A DNA stretch of 64,000 bases. It comes from Propionibacteriaceae bacterium (lineage in GTDB: Bacteria > Actinomycetota > Actinomycetes > Propionibacteriales > Propionibacteriaceae). The position numbers and the translations under genes are program-made. Under the pieces are notes generated by a model, which was not told the origin of the DNA, searched no databases, and was given only the letters and a program-made list of their open reading frames with translations. The stretch is from positions 26,154 to 90,153 of the forward strand of contig WRIC01000009.1 in NCBI GenBank assembly GCA_009782915.1, written 5' to 3'. Position 1 is the first letter of the stretch. Every line of letters starts with the position of its first letter. This document shows, one piece after another, positions 57,841 to 64,000 of this stretch.

Positions 57841-58170
57841 GTCACCGTACGCAACACTGCGAGATGCAACACCACCGCCGTCACCCTGCGGAGCGGAGCG
57901 ACTCGCAACACCTCCCGCGTCACCCTGCGCACTTACCCCGTCACCCTGCGCACTCACCCCGTCACCCTGCGCACTCACCCCGTCACCCTGCGCGAAGTCG
58001 CAGGGTCCAGACTACCTAGTTGTTCGACTGTGGATTCTGGATTCCGCGAGTCGCTGCGCTCCGCGGAATGACGGGTGGGTAGCGCCACGCTCAACAGCAC
58101 GACGGGGGTGAGTCCGCTCCGCGGGGAGACGGGGGTGAGTCCGCTCCGCGGGGAGACGGGGGTGAGTGCT
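57841..58170. repeat. Family A cluster: one full element flanked by tandem half-element ladders
   Basis: Left: GTCACC-led partial units, including three 21-bp copies of GTCACCCTGCGCACTCACCC(C) at 57919, 57940 and 57961. Centre: a full element at 57982-58074 with left hairpin CCCTGCGCGAAGTCGCAGGG and right arms ATTCCGCG/CGCGGAAT around an enlarged loop. Right: two 27-bp units led by GTGAGTCCGCTCCGCGGGG at 58108 and 58135. The right edge runs into the rdgB 3' end. These 383 gene-free bases hold nothing else. Confidence 0.88.
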
Positions 58171-58767
58171 TCACTCTGTTGAAAGACGGAGGTGGGGGAT
58201 CATGGCTCGCAGGGCTCTCCCGCGGTGGCTGATGGCGTCTTTTTCTTCGGGGCTCATCTCGGCGGTGGTCCGGGTTTCACCCTCGGGGATGAACAGCGGA
58301 TCGTACCCGAAACCACCCTGCCCTCGCGGAGCCTCGGCGAGAGTGCCCTCCACGACACCGCGGACCACCTGCTCACCACCATCCCACACCAAAGCCATGG
58401 CACACACGAAACGAGCAGTACGCTTCTCAGGGGCAACATCGTCGATTTGGCGAATCAGCAGGGCAAGATTCTCCCCATCACCAGCACCACTACCCGCCCA
58501 GCGTGCGGAGCGTACCCCAGGCATCCGGTTGAGAACATCGACCTCGATACCAGAATCATCAGCTAAGGTGGGCAAGCCGGTGCGGGCAAACCCCTCACGA
58601 GCTTTGATCAGTGCATTAGCCTCAAAGGTGTCCCCGTCTTCGACCGGCTCCGGGTAAGGATCGACATCACCCAAACCCAGAACAACACCATCGACACCAT
58701 TGGCCACAAGTATTCGTCGAAGCTCGGTGATTTTATGATCAGAACCCGTGGCGAGAAAGAATTTCAT
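58171..58767 (-). CDS. rdgB: RdgB/HAM1 non-canonical purine NTP pyrophosphatase
   Basis: Hydrolyses dITP, ITP and XTP to keep them out of nucleic acids. The 198-residue protein starts [16 protein letters not shown], the substrate-binding SHNKxKExE-like motif variant. It contains DTFEANALIKAREGFARTG, LADDSGIEVDVLNRMPGVRSAR (in part) with metal-binding acids, and FGYDPLFIPEGETRTTAEMS, then ISHRGRAL. ATG overlaps the rph stop (TGATG), so it is coupled. The last residues (HLRLSTE) are read from CCTCCGTCTTTC, the edge of a family A repeat. Confidence 0.95.
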   Translation of the reverse strand: MKFFLATGSDHKITELRRILVANGVDGVVLGLGDVDPYPEPVEDGDTFEANALIKAREGFARTGLPTLADDSGIEVDVLNRMPGVRSARWAGSGAGDGENLALLIRQIDDVAPEKRTARFVCAMALVWDGGEQVVRGVVEGTLAEAPRGQGGFGYDPLFIPEGETRTTAEMSPEEKDAISHRGRALRAMIPHLRLSTE

Positions 58768-59483
58768 CAGCTCTCCAAGGTTTGACGCTGAAGCGCAGTG
58801 AGTTGTTCACAGCCAGCTAACCCCAAGGTCAGCATCGCGTCAAAGGACTCTTTGGTGAAGGGTTGCCCCTCTGCTGTTCCCTGCACTTCAACGAGACGGC
58901 CATCACCGGTAGCCACAATGTTGAGGTCCACCTCCGCGCGAGAATCCTCCTCATAGGGAAGATCGAGCCGGATCGTACCATCAATGATTCCCACCGAAAC
59001 CGCTGCAACTGATCCGATCAAGGGTTCCCCAGCGAGCATCTTTCGTTCACGCATCCAGTTGACTGCGTCCACCAGCGCCACATAAGCACCCGTGATCGAA
59101 GCAGTACGCGTACCGCCATCGGCCTGCAACGCATCGCAATCGATCTGGATGGTGTTTTCTCCCAGTGCCTCATCATCAATGATCGCCCTCAAGCTGCGCC
59201 CAATCAGGCGAGAGATTTCGTGGGTACGCCCACCGATCTTCCCGCGTACCGACTCCCGATCATTACGAGTGTTCGTGGCTCTGGGAAGCATCGAATACTC
59301 TGCGGTCACCCAGCCTTTGCCTGAGTCCTTGCGCCATCGTGGTACGCCAGGGGTCACCGAAGCAGCCACTAACACTTTTGTTTTACCGAACTCGACCAGG
59401 ACTGATCCTTCAGCACTGTCCAACCAATTCCGGGTGAAGGACACTGGTCGTAGTTCATCTAATTGTCTGCCGTCTAGTCTCAT
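58767..59483 (-). CDS. rph: Ribonuclease PH
   Basis: Phosphorolytic 3' exoribonuclease that trims tRNA precursors. The 238-residue product begins [16 protein letters not shown], with [59 protein letters not shown] (in part, with the phosphate and metal site) and [21 protein letters not shown]. Family length is matched. It forms the usual murI-rph-rdgB order with its neighbours, interrupted from murI by a family A half-element in the 73-bp gap. Confidence 0.96.
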   Translation of the reverse strand: MRLDGRQLDELRPVSFTRNWLDSAEGSVLVEFGKTKVLVAASVTPGVPRWRKDSGKGWVTAEYSMLPRATNTRNDRESVRGKIGGRTHEISRLIGRSLRAIIDDEALGENTIQIDCDALQADGGTRTASITGAYVALVDAVNWMRERKMLAGEPLIGSVAAVSVGIIDGTIRLDLPYEEDSRAEVDLNIVATGDGRLVEVQGTAEGQPFTKESFDAMLTLGLAGCEQLTALQRQTLES

Positions 59484-59514
59484 GGTGATTCTTTCTTTGT
59501 TGACTACTGTTGTA

Positions 59515-59550
59515 TCTGGATTCTGCGACTTCGCGCAGAAAGACGGGGGG
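59515..59550. repeat. Family A right half-element
   Basis: ATCTGGA, hairpin TTCTGCG-ACTTCG-CGCAGAA, then AGACGGGGGG. It lies between the rph start and the murI stop. Only the right half is present. Confidence 0.82.
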
Positions 59551-59556
59551 TAGGCG

Positions 59557-60435
59557 TCATCCAGCGGTTACTCCTTTGCCGTTTCCCTGGACCCTGCGAC
59601 TTCGCGCAGGGAGACGGGGATGGGTGTGCGCAGGGTCCACGATCACTTCCTCGAAGGCTTCCGTGGTGTTGACGAAGTCACCCAGGAGTCGTGAAGCGAT
59701 CTTGGTGAAACGCTGTGGGTTTCCGGTGGTGAGGAAACGCCGTACCCCCTGGTCTCCTTCGCGAAGTAAACCCTCATTGGCAAGTGTCCCGTAGGTAGCG
59801 GTCGCGCATTCCTCAGCAGAGGACACTAAGGTCACCTGATCACCCAACACATAGGAGATGACTCCCGCCAGCAGTGGATAGTGGGTGCAACCAAGAATCA
59901 CTGTGTCAACATCGGTGTCAATGATCGGCGAAAGATAGTCCTTGGCGACACCCATAAGTTCCTCCCCACTGGTGATCCCTGCCTCCACGAAATCCACGAA
60001 CCGCGGGCAAACGATCGTGGTCAGTTCGGCATCTGTGGCTGACACCGCATCCTCGTAGGCGCGCGAGGTGGCGGTTGCCTGGGTGGACAGTACGGCGAGT
60101 TTACCCGTACGCGAAACACGTACTGCCCTCTTGGCCGCAGGAAGGACCACCTCGACTACCGGAATGGAATACCGTTCCCGCGCATCAGCAAGCACAGCGG
60201 CTGAAGCCGAGTTGCAGGCAATGACCAGGGCTTTCACACCCATGTCCACCAGGGCATCCAAACAAGCTAAAGCGAAGGTGCGCACCTCTGCAATCGGTCG
60301 TGGACCATAGGGCGCGCGAGCAGTATCCCCCAGATAGATGAGGTCCTCCCCCGGCAGCAGATCTACGATCGCTCGGGCAACAGTTAGTCCACCGAACCCG
60401 GAGTCGAAGATCCCTACCGGTGCATTCGTGTTCAC
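59557..60435 (-). CDS. murI: Glutamate racemase with repeat-encoded C-terminus
   Basis: Makes D-glutamate for peptidoglycan. The 292-residue protein has [30 protein letters not shown], the first catalytic Cys in [13 protein letters not shown] and the second in [13 protein letters not shown]. Usual homologues end near TEAFEE(VIV). Here about 24 more residues ([20 protein letters not shown] and a few others) are read straight through a family A hairpin before the TGA at 59557. The extension therefore reflects repeat insertion at the 3' end, not a domain. GTG 60435 starts it. Confidence 0.94.
   Translation of the reverse strand: MNTNAPVGIFDSGFGGLTVARAIVDLLPGEDLIYLGDTARAPYGPRPIAEVRTFALACLDALVDMGVKALVIACNSASAAVLADARERYSIPVVEVVLPAAKRAVRVSRTGKLAVLSTQATATSRAYEDAVSATDAELTTIVCPRFVDFVEAGITSGEELMGVAKDYLSPIIDTDVDTVILGCTHYPLLAGVISYVLGDQVTLVSSAEECATATYGTLANEGLLREGDQGVRRFLTTGNPQRFTKIASRLLGDFVNTTEAFEEVIVDPAHTHPRLPARSRRVQGNGKGVTAG
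59587..59620. repeat. Family A right half-element inside the murI 3' end
   Basis: CTGGA, hairpin CCCTGCGACTTCGCGCAGGG and AGACGGGG. It lies within the murI reading frame and encodes the LPARSRRVQ-like residues. A short CGCAGGGTCCA remnant sits beside it at 59629. Confidence 0.85.
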
Positions 60436-60456
60436 TGTCGTATTCTATCTTCCCGC

Positions 60457-60782
60457 GTGACAAAACACCTCCCCATGCTGTCACGAAACCGTCACCCTGC
60501 GCGAAGTCGCGGGGCCCAGACTACCCAGTTGCTCAACTGTGGATTCTGGATTCTGCGACTACGCGCAGAAAGACGGAGCGATACGTCAAAACACCTCCGT
60601 CCCCATGTCGTCACGGAACCGTCACCCTGCGGAGCGAAGCGACTCGCAGGGTCCAGGCCACCCAGTTGTTCAACTGTGGATTCTGGATTCTGCGACTTCG
60701 CGCAGAAAGACGGAGGAAGAGTCGCGCAGAAAGACGGGGGAAGAGTCGCGCAGAAGGTGGGGGCAGCACAAGGGGACGGTGG
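60457..60782. repeat. Alternating family B and family A elements (B-A-B-A) with trailing fragments
   Basis: Family B at 60457-60484 (GTGACAAAACACC...TGTCAC), family A at 60491-60576, family B at about 60584-60614, family A at 60621-60713. Two further fragments GTCGCGCAGAA follow. The A copies pair CCCTGCG with CGCAGGG (or CGCGGGG in the first, one change) on the left and TTCTGCG with CGCAGAA on the right. The stretch fills the gap between murI and the FeoC-like gene; no gene is seen in it. Confidence 0.88.
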
Positions 60783-61007
60783 TCAGTTGCAGAATGACGG
60801 GAAAGGAACCAGTGAGCAACCTGAGCAGCCGTGGGGTGGGCAGGAGGATTGGAGGGGGGCTCGATGGACTTCACCACTGTGGTGGAGTTGCTTGATGCAG
60901 TCCGTCACCACCTCACGGGGAAGACCGGTCGTCGATGAAATCTGGGAGACCACTCGTACCCCACGATTGATGGCATCACGAACAAGGGTCAAAGACTCAA
61001 CACTCAT
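60783..61007 (-). CDS. feoC: FeoC-like winged-helix protein
   Basis: FeoC proteins are small winged-helix partners of FeoB, sometimes carrying an oxygen-sensitive Fe-S cluster. The start is ATG 61007 (MSVESLTLVRDAIN), overlapping the FeoB-like stop by 4 bp (ATGA). The 74-residue product has a helix-turn-helix-like stretch (VVSQISSTTGLPREVVTDCI) and a Cx4Cx2C group in SSCPPHGCSGCS, fitting the FeoC cluster motif. The final residues SFCN are read from GTCATTCTGC, the edge sequence of family A repeats, so the terminus may be recent. Confidence 0.78.
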   Translation of the reverse strand: MSVESLTLVRDAINRGVRVVSQISSTTGLPREVVTDCIKQLHHSGEVHRAPLQSSCPPHGCSGCSLVPFPSFCN

Positions 61008-62281
61008 AGGATCAGCCTCAGAAACTGGAAGGTCACAATTGCTGCGATAGATGCCATGACCAGTTGAATAGCCATCCCCACCGCAGTCCATTTCCATCCC
61101 ACCTGGCGTACCTGGGTAGCGAAAGTAGCCACGCATGGGGTGTACGCCAAGAGGTACACCATGAAAGCGACAATCGCTGCGATGGCGTGACCACCGGAGG
61201 ACACCTCGAAGGTCATCCAGATATGGTCGCCCAACACCGACAGGTCAACACCTAAAACCCCATAGGTTTGTGCCCAACTGGAAATCACTGCTTCCTTGGC
61301 CACCAGACCCACCACCAGGGCAGCAACAGCCTCCCAGTTGCCGAAACCTGCGGGACTAAACAGTGGGGCCACCAAGGAAGCTGACCATCCGTAGAGTGAA
61401 TCCGTCACCTCCACATGGCCGAAAGACCCACCATGAACGGGAATGGCTTGGAGAAACCATACACCGATCACCGCGGCGACAATGATCCCGCCGGCGGTCT
61501 GCAGGAAGTCTTTGATCCGTGCCCAAGCAATGAACCAGATGGGTTGAAACCGGGGGATCTGGTACGCGGGTAGGTCGAAGACAAGGGGTTGTTCACCGAT
61601 GGTACGCCACAGCGTCTTCCTCATCAGCAACCCGGCTAGGACAACGTACCCCAAAGAAACCAGGTACATCCCGAAGACCACTGTTCCAGCCCACCGCCCG
61701 AAGAACATGCTCCCCAGCATGATGAAAACAGTCAGCCGAGCCGAGCATGCTGTGAAAGGAATGAGCAGGGCAGTCATGAGACGCTGGTGGCGCTGTGGGA
61801 GGTCGCGGGTGGCCATGAGCGCGGGAACATTACATCCAAAACCGACCACCAAAGGCAGGAATGCTTGGCCGGGCAAGCCTAGGATTCCCATGACGCGATC
61901 GGTGAGAACAGCAGCACGCGCCAAATATCCGGAATGCTCGAGGCCCGCCAGCAGAAGAAACATCATGGTCATCATGGGTAGGAAGGTGAGCACCATCCCC
62001 ACTCCAGCAATGAGCCCATCAACAACGAGTCCTTCCATCCATGTTCCCCCGAGCCCGATGGTGTTCATGAGTGCTGAGGTTCCCCCAGCTACGGGGCCAG
62101 TCAGGAGGGTGCTCAACCATTTCTGCAAGGGGGAAGCCAAGGTGGTGGTCAATTGGAAGACCAACCACATCACCACTAAGAAGAACAGTGGTCCGAATAC
62201 GGGGGCGAGCAGGATGCGGTCGATGGAATCGTGGATAGGGGCAGATGTCCGGGTTTTCTGGGCTTCTCTGCTCGGCTTCAC
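61004..62281 (-). CDS. FeoB-like ferrous iron permease membrane domain, lacking the GTPase domain
   Basis: FeoB imports Fe(II). The 425-residue product holds only the permease part: a SIDRILLAPVFGPLFFLVV opening, the first gate with VGFGCNVPALMATRDLP and CSARLTVFIML, and the second gate with FGNWEAVAALVVGLVAKEAVISS. About eight membrane helices are predicted. The N-terminal ~250-residue G domain (GxxNxGKT, NxxD) is absent, and upstream is an iron box then birA, so no split half lies beside it. No FeoA is seen. GTG 62281 starts it; the feoC pairing supports the family call. Confidence 0.85.
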   Translation of the reverse strand: MKPSREAQKTRTSAPIHDSIDRILLAPVFGPLFFLVVMWLVFQLTTTLASPLQKWLSTLLTGPVAGGTSALMNTIGLGGTWMEGLVVDGLIAGVGMVLTFLPMMTMMFLLLAGLEHSGYLARAAVLTDRVMGILGLPGQAFLPLVVGFGCNVPALMATRDLPQRHQRLMTALLIPFTACSARLTVFIMLGSMFFGRWAGTVVFGMYLVSLGYVVLAGLLMRKTLWRTIGEQPLVFDLPAYQIPRFQPIWFIAWARIKDFLQTAGGIIVAAVIGVWFLQAIPVHGGSFGHVEVTDSLYGWSASLVAPLFSPAGFGNWEAVAALVVGLVAKEAVISSWAQTYGVLGVDLSVLGDHIWMTFEVSSGGHAIAAIVAFMVYLLAYTPCVATFATQVRQVGWKWTAVGMAIQLVMASIAAIVTFQFLRLIL

Positions 62282-62300
62282 ATAGGTAAGGCTAACCTAA
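62282..62300 (-). promoter_or_regulatory. DtxR/IdeR-type iron box at the FeoB-like gene
   Basis: ATAGGTAAGGCTAACCTAA matches the consensus TTAGGTTAGGCTAACCTAA at 17 of 19 positions by eye. It directly abuts the GTG start on the minus strand. DtxR/IdeR binding with Fe(II) would repress the operon in iron-replete cells. The absence of room for a ribosome site suggests a leaderless transcript or a start slightly inside the gene. Confidence 0.88.
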
Positions 62301-62334
62301 CTTTCTTTCATCCTGCAAGTATTGCGCTATCCAT

Positions 62335-63105
62335 CTACGGCGCCGTACGGCAATGGAAAACATCCCCAGCATAGAAGGTTCGGATATCCCCTGAGACCTC
62401 CACCAGTAGTGCCCCATCCTCGTTGATATCCACCGCTCGCCCACTGACAACCACGTGCTCGTCCACGGAGATGTCCACATCACGGCCCAGGGTGGCACTG
62501 AGTTTCCGGTAGTCATCCAAGAGCAGATGATCACGGTGACCCATCATGTCCAGTCGCGTACCCACACAGTTGAGCACCTCAACAATGACATCCTCGTTGG
62601 TGGTCGTGACCCCAGCCATGGCCAAAGAAATCGCGGTATCCACACCGATCTCCTGGGCTGACTGGGACACATTGACACCGACACCCACCACTGCGATGCC
62701 CTGAACAATACGTACGCGAATCCCACACAACTTCTTGTCACCGATGAGAACATCATTCGGCCATTTCACTTGCGCAGTTCCCCCGATGATGGTGACCGCA
62801 TCCACCACACCCACTCCCACAGCCAGAGGGATCAAGCCCAATGAGTGGGCAAACCTCTCCACAGGAAGGGCCAGCGACATCGCAACAGCCGTACCGGGAG
62901 GGAAAAACCAACCACGGCCCAACCGCCCACCACCGGAGGTCTGTTCTGTAGAGATCAGAACCTTGTACGGCGGGCACCCGTGGCTCACTCGCATAGCCAA
63001 CTCGTCGTCGGTTGAGGTCACTGTGGGAAGGAATTCCAATTCCCAGGGGCAAGAATCACCGGTCAACCGCGACGCGTGGGAGGAAAAACTCTGTTCAGTG
63101 ACCAT
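62335..63105 (-). CDS. birA: Biotin-[acetyl-CoA-carboxylase] ligase
   Basis: Attaches biotin to carboxylase carrier proteins. The start is ATG 63105 (MVTEQSFSSH), product 256 residues, so it is the short form with no N-terminal DNA-binding domain. TVTSTDDELAMR opens the catalytic domain. The family motif usually reads GRGRxGRxW, here SGGGRLGRGWFFPPG. VKWPNDVLIGDKKLCGIRV carries the catalytic Lys and VVGVGVNVSQ follows. A C-terminal SH3-like domain ends it (VSGRAVDINEDGALLVEV). Divergent from maf across 18 bp. Confidence 0.93.
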   Translation of the reverse strand: MVTEQSFSSHASRLTGDSCPWELEFLPTVTSTDDELAMRVSHGCPPYKVLISTEQTSGGGRLGRGWFFPPGTAVAMSLALPVERFAHSLGLIPLAVGVGVVDAVTIIGGTAQVKWPNDVLIGDKKLCGIRVRIVQGIAVVGVGVNVSQSAQEIGVDTAISLAMAGVTTTNEDVIVEVLNCVGTRLDMMGHRDHLLLDDYRKLSATLGRDVDISVDEHVVVSGRAVDINEDGALLVEVSGDIRTFYAGDVFHCRTAP

Positions 63106-63123
63106 GCCTGGTACCGTAGCAGA
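63106..63123. promoter_or_regulatory. Overlapping divergent promoters of birA and maf, probably leaderless
   Basis: Only 18 bp part the two start codons. On the plus strand TACCGT is 6 nt before the maf ATG; on the minus strand TACGGT is 7 nt before the birA ATG. The two overlap across a GGTACC core. No ribosome site is visible for either. That spacing fits -10 elements of leaderless mRNAs, common in actinobacteria. Confidence 0.5.
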
Positions 63124-63723
63124 ATGAGAGTCATCCTCGCTTCGGCTTCCCCCGCACGCCTGCAAACCCTACGCAACGCCGGCATCAATCCTGAGGTCAT
63201 CGTCTCCGAGGTTGACGAATCAGTGTTCACCGCCGCCACCCCCTCAGAGTTGGCCTGCCTGCTGGCTGAGAAGAAAGCTGAGGAAGTATTCACTCGACTT
63301 GGCTCCCCAGCTGACACCATCATCATTGGATGTGACTCTATCCTCGACTTTGAGGGGCGACCTCAGGGAAAACCTGGTTCTCCTGAGGCGGCTGTTGAGC
63401 TTCTTCGCCGTACGCGCCGCCGTTCCGGTGTCCTGGTGACTGGACACCACATCATTGTCTCCACCGACAGGGTCCAACGAGTCAACCGCGGGGGAAAAAC
63501 CATCATCCATGTGGCAGACCTCTCCGATGAAGAGATCGATGCCTATGTTGCCACCGGTGAACCCGAACATGTCGCCGGTGGGTTCACCATCGACGCCCTG
63601 GGTGGCCCCTTCATCACCGGCATCGAAGGTGACCCCCACAACGTGGTGGGCTTGTCCCTTCCGCTAGTACGCATGATGCTCGCCGACTGCGGTATCCAGT
63701 GGACCTCCCTGTGGGGAGCGTAA
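63124..63723 (+). CDS. maf: Maf family nucleotide pyrophosphatase
   Basis: Hydrolyses selected (modified) nucleoside triphosphates; linked to septum formation in Bacillus. ATG 63124 opens on MRVILASASPARLQTLRNAG, the family's SASPxR motif; the track's 16 extra residues overlap birA. The 199-residue product has PEVIVSEVDESVF, ADTIIIGCDSILDFEGRPQGKPGS (in part, active-site Asp) and the C-terminal GGFTIDALGGPFITGIEGD (the more common form is GSYAIxGxG, giving Ile-Asp-Ala here). No neighbouring operon partner is seen in the window. Confidence 0.93.
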   Translation: MRVILASASPARLQTLRNAGINPEVIVSEVDESVFTAATPSELACLLAEKKAEEVFTRLGSPADTIIIGCDSILDFEGRPQGKPGSPEAAVELLRRTRRRSGVLVTGHHIIVSTDRVQRVNRGGKTIIHVADLSDEEIDAYVATGEPEHVAGGFTIDALGGPFITGIEGDPHNVVGLSLPLVRMMLADCGIQWTSLWGA

Positions 63724-63767
63724 GTACGCTCAATCCCGATCTGGCATATGAGCACACCTCTTCCCCC

Positions 63768-64000
63768 GTCTGCGGAGCACTGCGAGTCGCGCTGACGCGC
63801 TCTGCAGCACAGGCTCCACGACTCGCAACAACTCCCGCGTCACCCTGCGGAGCGGAGCGACTCGCAGGGTCCAGACTACCCAGTTGTTCGAATTCAGCCT
63901 CCCCCGTCACCCTGCGCGAAGTCGCAGGGCCCAGACTACCCAGTTGTTCGAATTCAGCCTCCCCCCGTCACCCTGCGCGAAGTCGCAGGGTCCAGACTAA
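63768..64000. repeat. Family A cluster, tandem left halves, cut by the window edge
   Basis: An extended-arm remnant first (TCTGCGGAGCACTGCGAGTC...GACTCGC, 63768-63838). Then left half-units begin at 63839, 63906 and 63967, spaced 67 and 61 bp. Each has CCCTGCG/CGCAGGG arms, TCCAGACTACCCAGTTGTTC and GAATTCAGCCTCCCCC. No right hairpins are present in the completed units. The array continues past 64000. Confidence 0.88.

Noticed and set aside
57776-58111. 111-residue ORF rich in SPCALTPSPCA repeats
   Set aside because: Direct reading of the 21-bp half-element ladder; no start signal and no family.
60420-61050. Several ORFs between murI and feoC
   Set aside because: They cover alternating repeats A and B and run antisense into feoC.
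62282-62534. A frameshifted FeoB GTPase domain upstream of the permease
   Set aside because: All frames upstream are iron box then birA coding sequence; no P-loop or NxxD motif is found.

Overview
The window comes from a mid-GC actinobacterium, most likely a Propionibacteriaceae-type member of the Actinomycetes. This is inferred from the uvrA-uvrC-rapZ-yvcK-whiA-gap-pgk-tpiA order, a mycothiol-dependent isomerase-type protein, an ANTAR regulator of the PdtaR type, two LCP cell-wall ligases, a DtxR/IdeR-type iron box and an actinobacterial RNase E/G. No rRNA, prophage, transposase, insertion sequence or CRISPR array is visible. Two tRNA-Leu genes are present.

Layout. 1-10.5 kb: glycolysis (tpiA partial, pgk, gap), the whiA/yvcK/rapZ regulators, uvrC and uvrA, all leftward and mostly overlapping. 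10.6-21.8 kb: an MDMPI-family protein, TerC, uvrB, coaE, rpsA, a proline-rich membrane protein, polA and an ANTAR regulator. 21.9-28.7 kb: tRNA-Leu(CAA), a conserved hypothetical, an LCP protein, pncB, purE and RNase E/G. 29-43.8 kb: a surface-polysaccharide locus. Its core is a leftward, tightly overlapping run: 4,6-dehydratase, aminotransferase, phosphoglycosyl transferase, acetyltransferase (a bacillosamine-type pathway), GT4, Wzy-like polymerase, GT2, pyruvyl transferase and Wzx-like flippase. A convergent ugd, an FrhB-like protein without the usual Fe-S cysteines and an LCP ligase flank it. The left half of this locus is visibly AT-richer than the rest, suggesting transfer. 43.8-49.2 kb: malQ, an RDD protein, proA and proB in one leftward line with the LCP gene. 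49.4-57.8 kb: two single-pass membrane proteins around an acyl-CoA ligase, a LacI-type regulator, a solitary GroES-like protein, a DUF3618 protein, a peroxiredoxin, tRNA-Leu(TAG), dinB and folA. 58-64 kb: rdgB, rph, murI, a FeoC/FeoB-like pair under an iron box in which FeoB lacks its GTPase domain, and divergent birA/maf.

The most striking unexplained structure is a pair of dispersed repeat families. Family A is a roughly 93 bp double-hairpin element. Its arms differ between copies but stay complementary: CCCTGCG/CGCAGGG, TTCTGCG/CGCAGAA, ATTCCGCG/CGCGGAAT, ATTCTGTG/CACAGAAT. It occurs as single copies, as a four-copy tandem array, and as tandem half-elements. Family B is an inverted repeat, GTGACA...TGTCAC, around a GGGGACGG-type core. 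Both families sit at gene ends and supply the stop codons or last residues of murI, rdgB, proB, bcp and possibly feoC. No mobilising enzyme is seen here.

All calls come from reading the sequence and the supplied translations. No database search was run, so family names rest on motifs, length and context.
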